From Nageia nagi (taxonomy: Eukaryota > Pinophyta): a stretch of DNA of 64,000 nt. Below the pieces are notes generated by a model that searched no databases, was not told where the DNA came from, and saw only the letters and a list, made by a program, of their open reading frames with translations. Location: NCBI GenBank assembly GCA_050084985.1, contig JBITNC010000002.1, forward strand, positions 15,624,001 to 15,688,000, in the 5' to 3' direction. Shown in pieces: positions 35,590 to 45,800 of the stretch (positions are counted from its first letter, which is position 1; every line of letters begins with the position of its first letter). A program made the position numbers and the translations under genes.

Positions 35590-37335
35590 TGGGTTTAAAA
35601 GAACATTCAAAGACTCCTATCTATCTTTTACATTTATTTTTTAAACCATAGAAGGCTTTCCATTTGAAATAGATTCTTTTTTCATATTTAGATTCTAATT
35701 TAGTTTGTGGTTTATATTGATACCTAAGTTTTTGTAAGAGTGAATCACCTACAAGGGTTGATTATTAAATATAATTGCAAGGAAAGATATATTTTTATAT
35801 TTAATTATCATAATTTTGGTTTTATTTACATTAATTGTTAAATCAAATATATTACAAAATGTTTGAATAATATTTAATTATTTTACAAGATCATAATGTT
35901 TAGCTAACAAGGCAATATCATCTACATAAAGTAAGAGAACAATGAGATAGTGAGCAACCTTGTTTAACTCCAATATTGCAATTAATTTTCTCATACCACC
36001 CTTGACTAGTCTTTAATTTGGCGGTAATTTGCTCATAAGCTTATAAATTGCAAATCTTAGTTCAAAACGTATGTCTATTTTAACCATACACTTAAAAAGT
36101 TTACCATTAGCAACAACATCAAATACCTTTTTGAAATCCAAAAAGCAAACAAATAGATCTTTTTTATTATTTCGACAATTTTTAAAAATAAATCGAAAAG
36201 TGAAGATGTGATCAATTGTTGAATGTTTACTTTAAAAACAAACTTGGCCTTTAACTTTTGAATTATTATCATCAAGCCAATTGCTAATTTTCTTTTTAAT
36301 AATACTATTGTAAAATTTGGCAAGTAAAGGATATATCATAATAGTTTTATAATTTAATGAGTTATTTTTATCATTAGTTTTTTTTTTCATTATTTTTAGG
36401 GAAACCTTTTTTAAGGAATGTGTTAAAAAGGATTTGGATATGAGGGCAAGGATAGAACTTCTAATTTTTGGAATTTTTATGGATGAGGGCAAGGATAGTT
36501 GTTTTATCGTTATTTTTAGGGAAACCTTGTTTAAGGGATGTATTAAAAAGGATTTAGATATGAGGGCAAGAATAGTTATTTTTAGGGAAACCTTGTTTAA
36601 GGGATGTGTTAAAAGGGATTTAGATATGAGGGCAAGGATAGAACTTCTAATTTTTGTTTGATGTACTTTTATCTTTAGTTTTTTTTTTTTTACAATCTCT
36701 TAATTCAAACTTTTTGAGATAAATAATTCTGAAAGTTATTCCTTTTGTTGCTTTAAAAAAATTGTTTATTAAATTTCACTAAGATTTTTTATTATTCCAT
36801 TTTTTTATGCTTATTTGAATTATCTTGAGCAATCTTAATATTTTGTTTAGCACCTTTACATTCCATGTCATACCATATATTTGTTTTTCTATTATTATAG
36901 ATGATAAATTTTTTAATGAGAATGCTTATTAATGTTAGTAGAAAGTTTTGTGGTGAAGTTATTATATAAATCCATTATAGAGAATAAATTATTAGGGATG
37001 AGTTGAGTGCATCTTGTTGATCCTTTTGAAAGGCCTCAAGTTCATGTTTAAAAATAAACTTTGTAGTTTTTATCTTGTTAATGGTAGTGTTGTTTTTATG
37101 TGTTAGTTTTGTCTTAAGAGCAAGAAAAATAGTTCGATGATCAAAGTCAAGTTTATGATAAGTTGAGATCTCAAATTCAATATTTGTTTGATAAAGAAGT
37201 TGAAGAAATAATGTAATTTATGGTGCTACTACCATTTTTATGAGTATAAGTGAATTTATTATATGTGAACCAAGAATGTAGACCATTGTAAAATAAATAG
37301 TTCTTGGCAATTGATAAGCTTTTTTTCGATAAAAG
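35590..37335 (-). pseudogene. Second LINE type: endonuclease end and reverse transcriptase
   Basis: Minus-strand text in order: 'HSWFTYNKFTYTHKNGSST' near 37200-37290, an endonuclease-type tail; 'NYKTIMIYPLLAKFYNSII' (36360-36300), the RT entry motif; 'KHSTIDHIFTFRFIF' and 'LFVCFLDFKKVFD' (about 36230-36120), the first catalytic Asp region; and 'LLLYVDDIALLAK' with YVDD at 35917-35928. The spacing fits a non-LTR RT. Motif wording differs from the L1 copy at 3.7-7.5 kb, so it is another LINE lineage. Frame changes and a tandem repeat inside it (36390-36660) show a dead copy. Confidence 0.7.
36390..36660. repeat. Tandem amplification inside the second LINE
   Basis: Three units containing TTTTTAGGGAAACCTTGTTT and GATATGAGGGCAAG follow one another, lengthening the segment just upstream of the RT entry motif. 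Confidence 0.8.
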
Positions 37336-37538
37336 TAAAAAATTTACACCAAGTTTTCAAAAAAACAAGGCCCCAAAACCAGTATGTACATTAGTTTATA
37401 GATATTCTATGGTATTACATATGATTCAAAAAAGTATCATCTAAAATTCACTATAGTTTCAACAAAATACTACTTTTAATTATCATTCTTTTTTGTTTCT
37501 TGTTCACACCATCCACACACTAGCTACATGATTGAGCT

Positions 37539-38750
37539 TCAATCTAACTTGAAAATAGAATCTTTCTTGTTGAAATAATCCCAGAATAGTCCAATTTCCA
37601 TCTTGGACAAACCATCTATGTTTTGAATTGGAATAGCCATAGGGATTTCCTTTTGTGTAAAGGCTAGAGTTACTTTCCAACGATCCCCACCAAACTTTTG
37701 CTTATTGTACCACATGTATTGAATAACCTTCATTGCCCTTCCTACCAATCTGACATTCCTCCACTCTTTACCTCGTCTTCCAATTCGACCTCATTCTTCG
37801 AATTGCTTCATTTCTCGTAGATTTTTTAGAATTTCATTTTTGGAATAAGTGTCTTTAATTTACTTGGTCCTTCAGAGTCCTTCCCAGAGCTATCCATCTT
37901 AGGATTTTGCCCCTCTAGAGAAGCTTGGATATCTTCATTGGTAACCTCATTCTTCAGGTGTTGTTCAGAGCCCGTAGGAGAATTACCTTCAATGTCCATT
38001 TCCTCCATTGCTGGAGGAGATAGCAAGGTTTCTTTTGGAGAATATTGTTCCACTTCCTCCTCCTCTTCTTCTTCAGATTAAATAACAAATTTACCACTTT
38101 TCCTTGATGTGGTATCACTTTCTTCACCTTCTAACATGGAATCCTCTAAATTTGAGGAGACAACAATTACCAAAGATGTAATTGGCCTCACTATTGAAGG
38201 AATCCATAGTAAGAAGTAGTTGCTAGAAGACCTCAAGGTTGTTGGAGTATGAGAATTTACTAGAGGAGGTTCAGGAAATTATTGAATCAGTGGTCTCACC
38301 CTCCTTGCTTTGGTACGCTTATAATCCACTAGAGTCTTAATTAAACCTTGATGCACAGGCACTACTCCCTTATTTCTTTTAATGTAAATATCCAATGAAT
38401 GATATAGAAAGTGAGGGAGATTTACTTTATACATACCCTTGAAATGATTCAATAAAACAAATTGAAAGTTGTAGAGTTCAGAATATCTACCCTCCATTGT
38501 AAATAGCTTAACAATTACCTTTGCCACCTCGTCCCAGGGGTATTGGATTGAGTTGATGGGGTAGGTTGACTTCCTTTTCTTTGGGAGAGGCACCCCTTGC
38601 TTGGAGAAATCCTACAATTTGATAACTGGTATTTGCACCTACTTGCTATGCTTTTATATAGAATTAGCCATGCTCGTAGTTGTTTCAATCAATTCAGCAT
38701 TTATTGTAAAGTGGTGTTTATCTACCACTACTCTACTCTCATCCCATGTC
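37539..38750 (-). pseudogene. Unidentified ORF set, probably retroelement-derived
   Basis: Read on the minus strand from 38750: 'WDESRVVVDKHHFTINAELI', then (38593-38279) 'MPLPKKRKSTYPINSIQYPW', 'FQFVLLNHFKGMYKVNLPHF', 'GLIKTLVDYKRTKARR'. Next comes an acidic, Ser-rich linker (38053-37826, 'NPKMDSSGKDSEGPSKLK') and a last piece (37748-37539, 'IQYMWYNKQKFGGDRWKV'). Stops separate the pieces. The layout, a folded N-terminal half and a low-complexity acidic middle, looks like one decayed protein. I have a vague impression of plant retroelement proteins of unknown function, but no domain can be named. Copia D inserted at its upstream edge. Confidence 0.4.
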
Positions 38751-38756
38751 TCAACT

Positions 38757-39197
38757 GTTGGAATGTATAATGCATTATTGTAAACGTTTTGTAATGTTCC
38801 TCTTTGTAAATTCACTAATACTTAATGGTATCACTAGATACCTTAAGTATTTAAGTGAATATTATAATGTAACTTATCCTGCACTCCATGTCATGAGCAT
38901 GCCCCTTAAGTAAAAGGGAGATCATATGATGCCTTTGTACAATGGTTAAAAGGATTATCCAAAGGGGGATTTTGGCCTATAAATAAAAGGCCCCCTCTTT
39001 GTGATCACTCACCAATTTGTGAAGCAAAGTTATGCTCTAGGATAGTGTTTAAGAGATAAAGATTAGAAGGATTGTAAGAGAGTTATCTTTGTGAATGAAA
39101 TAAAATCTAGTTAGTGGATGTACTCCTAGTTGTTAGTATGAGCTTCCATAAGATCTTAGTAGTTTAGAATTGTATTCTTTATAGTCCAAAACCTTCA
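38757..39197 (+). repeat. 5' LTR of copia D
   Basis: Starts TGTTGGAATG and ends CCTTCA. A TATA box TATAAATA lies at 38978-38985. TGGTATTAGAGC, an initiator-Met type primer site, follows at 39200. Confidence 0.75.
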
Positions 39198-39199
39198 TT

Positions 39200-39211
39200 T
39201 GGTATTAGAGC
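39200..39211 (+). other. Primer binding site of copia D
   Basis: TGGTATTAGAGC lies two bases after the LTR end. It differs from the usual initiator tRNA-Met complement by one base. Confidence 0.75.
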
Positions 39212-40015
39212 TTGGTGTGAAAGCTTATCTTCAACTTGGAATTCCTCATTCTTTATCCTTCACTCCATTGTGAGGTAAAAGTGCTTCAAATGTATAACTT
39301 TCATCTTCTCTTTTTCATGGATTACTAACATATTTTGTATTATGTTAGTCCTTTTTTATGACAAAATTTGCTTAAAGTATCAATATATTTTTTATGCATT
39401 TTTTTTATATATAATAGCATGTCTTATTATTAGTTGCAATTTTTAAAATTACTATAATTTTGCAGATCATTAATTTTTGAAGGTTTTATTATGTATATCA
39501 AAAGTTAGAGTAAAAATATATATACTACATTTTTTTTCTCCTTCAAAAATTGTATGCAAAATTTCAATGAAAAGTTTATATATTGTTATTTTTTCTTTTA
39601 ATATTTGTGCCTATCTTAGTTTTTTTATCAAATAGTTGTATTATATAAATCTTTTCTACAACTATTTTGATACTAACAAAAATGAAAGTAATTATTTTGT
39701 ATACTACATTTTTTTACAATGTTTGTATTTCAAAAAAAAGTACAGAGTTTATATATAAAAAAAAAGGGAGAAGGGGGAACTTTTAGACAAGTCAATATTT
39801 CAAGGCCTTTCTTTTCAAAATCTTTTATTTTGAAAATAATAGAGTTTTTTTTTCAAAGGGGGGAGGTTGACCACCTACTGGTCGATCAAACCCCATCCCT
39901 CTCTCCTCTCAAGCGGTAGCGATGGATTTAGTATACGTCGGCTCTTTTTTGTGGCCGCCCTCTCAGCATGGATCTCTTCTCCACATAGCCCTCTCTTTCT
40001 CCTTGTCTTGTCTTG
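39212..40015. other. Leader of copia D
   Basis: T-rich non-coding sequence, then a CT-rich stretch. No gene seen. It ends at the target duplication of element E. Confidence 0.5.
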
Positions 40016-40320
40016 CACATTGTAGATTCCTACAAAATAAATTCTTTATTAAAGCCCCGGTATACCTTAATTCCAACCATGGGTTCATTCTTGGATTCTC
40101 TGGAGTTTTTTTGGAGCGGATAACGTAGCTCGGGATCAGAATAAAGCTTTCCGGAATGAAATGGTGATGTGGCGGAGAATAAGATATTCATCTTTCGGCA
40201 AGGACCAAGTTCCGGAAAAGACGAAGTGAGCACAAGTGTCTCCGGGAAACAAAGCATTCCAGATATATGAAGATGACATCACGGAAAAGAAGAAGCTCAT
40301 AATTGCAAAGGAAACCGGAG

Positions 40321-40625
40321 TCCGGAGGAGATGACGTCAGCAGATAGCGACTTAGTATCCGGAGCCATAAAGGAAAACATTCCGGAGGAGATGACGTCAG
40401 CAGATAGCGACTTAGTATCCGGAGCCATAAAGGAAAACATTCCGGAGGAAAGAAAGATGACGTCACAGGCGAAGCGTTCCGGAAGTCCGGAAATGACGTC
40501 ACAAGAAGATATGAAGTTTACATTCATAAAGCGAACCGGAGCCCAGAATGGATAACATCATCAAGGAGTGATTTAGTGTCCGGAGCCAGTGAATGAAGAA
40601 GTCCGGAGATTCAAGGCTGACGTCA
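40321..40625 (+). promoter_or_regulatory. TGACGTCA cluster in the U3 of element E
   Basis: Five exact TGACGTCA palindromes at 40332, 40392, 40458, 40494 and 40618, two of them within the 60-bp tandem duplication, plus a TGACATCA near 40273. The palindrome has the ACGT core bound by plant bZIP factors (TGA and C-box types). Clustering 290-580 bp upstream of the TATA box suggests an enhancer. The same array is in the 3' LTR (offset +7698). Confidence 0.65.
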
Positions 40626-40914
40626 GGCGAAGGGGAAAGATTAACATTTGGGATTAAGACCGCGCCCAGAGGAAAATAGGCCGCAATGAAAGATCGAAGA
40701 GTCCGAGTTGGAGAATTGAACATTCCGGGAGAGAAGGAAGTCTGCAAAATACCTGAGCGCCATCATCAGGGAATCGAATCGTCGGCGATCTGCCCAATTT
40801 TGTAACAGCCGGCCAAGTGTCATACGTAGGTGATATCAGTTCAAGAAGGCCAGAATCTTGCGGCCGTTTTGTAAACGTTTCTATTCTGTAATCTTGTAAC
40901 TGTTATTAACACAG

Positions 40915-40925
40915 TATAAATATAT
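40915..40925 (+). promoter_or_regulatory. TATA box of element E
   Basis: TATAAATATAT follows GTTATTAACACAG. Transcription would start about 30 bp further on. Copy in the 3' LTR at 48613. Confidence 0.65.
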
Positions 40926-41582
40926 GAAAATAAAGAGAAACTAGGGTCGGAAGCCTAGTATTGCCCTTTTCATTTGTTCTCGAAGACCTGTAGCTTCAGT
41001 CCGGTACTATGAAACCATCTTGACCTTTCTTGTCTAGCACTCGTAATTGTTATTCTTAATTTGGTTACATTGTGGCAGCTTAGCTTGTTTCCTGAGTAAT
41101 AGTTGCGGGTTGCTAGTATAACTGTGTCTGCTACATGGTAGAGTAGAAGCTGGGGAGCTATTCAGAGAGTGAGGACTTGTTCTGTGGCTGCGACACTAGA
41201 TTCAGGCCAAGGTTTCGCATACTGCGAAAGCCTGCGCTGAACTAGTGATCTACCCCTTTGCTTTCTCTCTCGTTACCCTATCCTTTTATCCCTTTCCTGT
41301 TACTCTATCCTTTTATCCCTTTCCTGTTACTCTCATCCTTTTGCTTACATTCCTCGCACCCTGTCCTTTTTATTTCCTCTCTTGTTACCCTTACTCTTTT
41401 GCTTTAATCTCTCGCACTCTGTTCTTTTTATCTCTTTCCAGTTACTTTTTCTATACCCAATGGATAAGGAACCGGCCTTCTCCGGAGATCAGGCTGCGTC
41501 CTACAGTCTGTTCGTGAACTACTTTGGTTAAGATTGTTCCAGGCGCACATATTACACAATCTCAATCAACAGTATTTCTTTT

Positions 41583-41600
41583 TGGCACGCCCGGTGGGAC
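41583..41600 (+). other. Primer binding site of element E
   Basis: TGGCACGCCCGGTGGGAC begins 11 bases after the LTR end and starts with the TGG that pairs with a tRNA CCA end. It is of the kind used by plant Tat/Athila-type elements. I cannot name the tRNA with certainty. Confidence 0.6.
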
Positions 41601-41717
41601 ACGAAGAAATTATTGGCGACTCTGCTGAAGCACCATCCATGGTATGTATTAAAGCAAATTATTTATGAATATCATAGGTGCTTTGAACCTGTCATTTTCT
41701 TTTGCAATCTAGAGTTT

Positions 41718-42806
41718 ATGTGGACAAGATCTAAAACTAGAGCAGCAAAAGAAGAACCGGAATTTGGGAAGTTAGATACTCCTAGGAGAAAGACCCTGAT
41801 CAAGTCCAAGTCTCTGAATAGTGTCGACTCCCTAAAATCCTCTATCAAGCCAGAACCACCCAATCTTCATACTAGAGATACCTTCCCTAGAATGGCTAAT
41901 CCAGCTCAGAATATTTATCCGGAATGGGACAATGGAGTTCCTATAGCTCTGGCGGTATTACATGATATCCCAGCAAATGTTTTTAAAACCCTTCCGGAGT
42001 TTGATGCAACTTCAGAAAAAACGGCTTATGAGCACTGTGTGGATGTAGCCGGCCTAGCAAAGATTCACAATATTCAGCATGAAGATGTTATGGTGAGATT
42101 ACTGGCTCAATCTTTCAAAGGAAAGGTCCTGGATTGGTACAGGGGCCTTTCTAATGGATCCATCAGTACCTGGGCCCAACTGGCAGAGCCCTTTATCCTG
42201 GAGTTTAATGAACTAGGGGATCCCTTTTCTCTGCTCACTCAGTTCACGTCAATCAAAAGGTTTGAACAAGAAAACATCCCGGATTTTAACATTAGATTCC
42301 AGAAAACATGGACGAGAGTACCCATGCCAGTCAGGCCTCAGCAATTCCAAGCTTTGATGTATTATCTGAGAGCCTTTCCTCCGGATCTCTCTCTGCAAAT
42401 CCAAAATTCCGGAGTGAATACTTTCCCGGAGGTCTATAGACAAGCAGTATATGCTGAATCCTGTCTTATTGCAGTTGGTAAGTTGCCAAGCCGTATGCCT
42501 ATGCCCTATTTTCCAATAACTACCCAACAGCAAATGTGGAGGCCTCCGGTAATCAGTTCAGTTCCACCTCTGGCCCATTTTCCTGCTCCTGTTCAACCTT
42601 GGTCATCAAACTTGCCAAATCCTAGAGCTCCTTTGTCTTTACCTGCCCCCCCGCAGCCCAATGTGAATCAAGGAGTAGCGTCATCATCAGAAATTCAAGA
42701 GCTCAGGGATTTGTGTAGAAATATGGCGAATCAGATCACCATCCTAAGCGACAGAGCAATGCAAGGAGATATCCTTACCCGGCAGTGGAAAAGGGCCCAC
42801 ATGTAA
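41718..42806 (+). CDS. Gag of element E
   Basis: 362 residues from the ATG at 41718 ('MWTRSKTRAAKEE'); no upstream ATG is in frame after the primer site. Residues 90-230 form the plant gypsy capsid domain: 'LPEFDATSEKTAYEHC', 'VRLLAQSFKGKVLDWYRGLS', 'FSLLTQFTSIKRFEQENI', 'FRIRFQ'-like 'FNIRFQKTWTRV', 'EVYRQAVYAESC'. The C-terminal third is Pro-rich and flexible. No zinc knuckle occurs in this frame. A CCHC-like motif appears instead at the start of pol. The stop TAA (42804-42806) overlaps the pol ATG as TAATG, which suggests reinitiation. Gag would assemble the particle that packages the RNA. Confidence 0.85.
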   Translation: MWTRSKTRAAKEEPEFGKLDTPRRKTLIKSKSLNSVDSLKSSIKPEPPNLHTRDTFPRMANPAQNIYPEWDNGVPIALAVLHDIPANVFKTLPEFDATSEKTAYEHCVDVAGLAKIHNIQHEDVMVRLLAQSFKGKVLDWYRGLSNGSISTWAQLAEPFILEFNELGDPFSLLTQFTSIKRFEQENIPDFNIRFQKTWTRVPMPVRPQQFQALMYYLRAFPPDLSLQIQNSGVNTFPEVYRQAVYAESCLIAVGKLPSRMPMPYFPITTQQQMWRPPVISSVPPLAHFPAPVQPWSSNLPNPRAPLSLPAPPQPNVNQGVASSSEIQELRDLCRNMANQITILSDRAMQGDILTRQWKRAHM

Positions 42807-45800
42807 TGATAGAAAATTCAGATCAAGGTTCATCCTCCGGGTCAGTTGTTGGTTTATGTTTGGCTTGCAATGACGCGCATGAACAAACAACATGTCCCGT
42901 GCATCAATACCAAGAGTATTTGTCGGGAAATGGAGGTATCTCGCCGCCCGGAGTGGCAGACGACATAAATCAAAATGCAAACATGATAAATTTTGCACCG
43001 GCAGATATAGGAGTTTTTGCGGTGGAAACAAGATCGGGGAAGAGGCCCCTGGTTTCCGGTATTCCGGAAAGAAAAGTTGAATCCCAAAGGGATGCCGGAC
43101 CAGTGCTTTCTAGGAGGCAAGATGCAGTCCCCGGTTCTAGGGATAAGGTCCTGGAAAAGGAAAAGAATGCCGAAAAATTCCCACTTCCGGAGATCAAACT
43201 GACCCCAAAAATCAATGACCAAAGTATTCGGAAGCTAAGGTTTCCTTCACTCACTAAGCACCAGAGGAAAGATGATACCCTACAGCTTCGGGAAAGTTTC
43301 ACCGATAGTCTTAGAAATAAAATCGGAGAACCTCCGGCTATTCCCGAGTTCGATATTGTGGCCGAGTTAAAGAGGACGCCAGCAAGAGTATCTTTGTTTG
43401 AGGCTTTAAAAATTCCTGGGCAGATTGATTTGCTGAAAACGTCCCTTATAGCTCAGAACGAAGGAATGGAAAAGGTTCTAAATCTGTTTGAGACATCGAA
43501 AATCCCGGGGATGGGAAAAAATAAACCTCCGGCCTTTTACATGACTCTGGAAATTGAAGGATATGTGCTCCATAATTGTTTGGTTGATTCCGGAGCGGCT
43601 ACTACTGTTATGCCCAAAGCAGTGTGTGACGTAATGGGATTGCCTATGACACGAACTACTACTGGAGTATTACAGTTGGATTCCACACCTGTTAAGACAG
43701 TGGGAGTTATCAAAGATGTAGTTCTGAAGATACACAAGTGCCCCTCTGTGGTTATCACTCAAGAAGTTGTTGTGGTTGAATTGCCCCCCCTGTTCGGGTT
43801 ATGTTTGTCCAGAGAGTTTACAGCAAAAATAGGAGGTTACCTAGCAATGGATTATACTCATTATCTGATCCCTTGCGGGAATAAGAGGGTTAGGTTGAAC
43901 AATGAGGAAATTTCCGAGTTTCACGTAGAGAAAAGGGAGGAAGTGTGTGCAATCTTTGGTGAACTAGAGGAATCAGATGAATTACTGGAAAAGTTGCAAA
44001 CAGAAGACCCGTATAGTATGTGTATGCTTAATACCATCAGCGATATGGAATTCGGAAATTATTGCTTGATGGAACCGGAGTCTTTTGCCCCGGAACTCAC
44101 TAAGGGAAACTTCCGGAGAAATGAGATCTGGGAGATGTTTTTTGACGGAGCTAGGTCTAAAAATGGATCTGGAGTGGGAATCATTCTGAAGGAACCAAAT
44201 GGCAAGGTATATAAATTCTCTTTCAGACTTACTTGGTTGTGCTCAAATAATGTAACAGAGTATGAAGCACTTTGCCTCGGACTGGAACAAGCCATTAAAA
44301 TGAAGATCCGGTGTTTGAAGATCAAAGGAGATTCAGAGCTAATAGTAAAGCAGGTGACGAATAGATGTTCAGTAAAGCATCACTATTTGAAATCATACAG
44401 AAATAGGGTTTGGGATCTGTTTGAACATTTCGAGGCTCTACATATCCAGTCGATCTCAAGGAGGTTCAATCAAGATGCCGATGCTTTAGCACAGATGGGT
44501 GCCAGCTTTGATCCCACTAATGATTGGTTCAGGAAAAAAGGGGTTCAACTCATTTTCAGGCCTTCAATTCCGGATAATGATTCCTTTTGGCAAGTGTTCC
44601 GGGATGAGGCTCAGATTAATCAATTCTTATTACAACAAGCTGTGTGTCATGCTGTAGGGGAAGAAGATTCTGAGATCTTCCGGGAGCAGGATATAATTCA
44701 ACTGAATAATAATAAGATTCCCAAGGATTTGATTCCGTTCGAAGCATTGTTTGACAGATGTGACCAGGTAAAAAGAAGAGGTCTAAGTATAAATCCGGAC
44801 AACTATAGAGAATGTGAGGTTTTCCCGGGCAAGTCATTAAAAATCGGCACCTGTAATACCCCGGAACAAACCCAAGAGATTGTGCAATTGTGCAAGGCAT
44901 ATGTAGACATCATAGCTTGGTCTTATGATGATTTGAAAGTTTTCGATAAGTCAGTAATGCAGCATACTATTGAATTAATAGAAAACGCCAAACCAGTCAG
45001 ACAGAAACAGAGGCCAGTGAACCCTAAGATCGAAGCAGCTATGAAACAAGAAGTTCTGAAATTGTATAAAGCTGGAATAATTTATCCCATTAAACACTCC
45101 ACTTGGGTAGCGAACCTCGTGCCTGTCCGGAAGAAAAATGGTGAGATAAGGCTGTGTGTAGATTTTCGGGGCCTGAATAAAGTATCCTTGAGAGATCATT
45201 ATCCTTTACCACCAATGGAACAAATACTCAATACCGTGGCGGGTGCTGAAAAATTCTCTTTGATAGACGGTTTCTCCGGGTACAATCAGGTGTGGGTCCG
45301 GAACGAAGACCAATTTAAAACGGCTTTTACAACCAAATGGGGTACATTTGCTTTCCAGAGAATGCCTTTCGGTCTGTCCAATGCAGGAGCTACTTTCCAA
45401 AGAGCTATGGATCATGCATTTGGAGAGTTGGTGAACAAAAGCGTGGTGGTATACCTTGACGATATTACTGTGTTCTCACATAACAAAAAACTTCACGTCC
45501 AACACCTGGAGCAGGTTTTCATCAAATGTAGAAGGTATGGCATATCCTTAAATCCTAAGAAATCAATTTTCGCTGTGGATGAAGGGAAGTTATTGGGTCA
45601 TGTGATTTCAAAAGAAGGTTGGGCCGTTGATCCAGATAGAATAAAAGCAATAAATAACTTAGTCCTCCCATCCAATAAGAAGTCTCTACAGTCTTTTCTG
45701 GGTCAGATTAATTTTGTCAGAAGATTTGTTCAGGATTTTTCAGGCATTGTCAAACCTATTACTCAGATGCTAAAAAAGGATACACTGTTTGAGTGGACGG

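Larger units (their letters stand above)
40021..41571 (+). repeat. 5' LTR of element E
   Basis: TG...CA ends. U3 has a perfect 60-bp tandem duplication (40321-40440) and many TCCGGA words. A TATA box follows near 40915, and the 3' part is a pyrimidine-rich tract with repeats of ATCCTTTTATCCCTTTCCTG (41278-41345). Confidence 0.9.

Noticed and set aside
40188-40555. Open stretches inside the LTR of element E, repeated in the other LTR
   Set aside because: They follow from the 60-bp tandem duplication and recur only because the LTRs are identical. They lie in U3, upstream of the TATA box.
42785-42805. GTG start for pol of element E
   Set aside because: The ATG at 42806 in the same frame overlaps the gag stop and is a better start. 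The GTG region is gag coding sequence in another frame.
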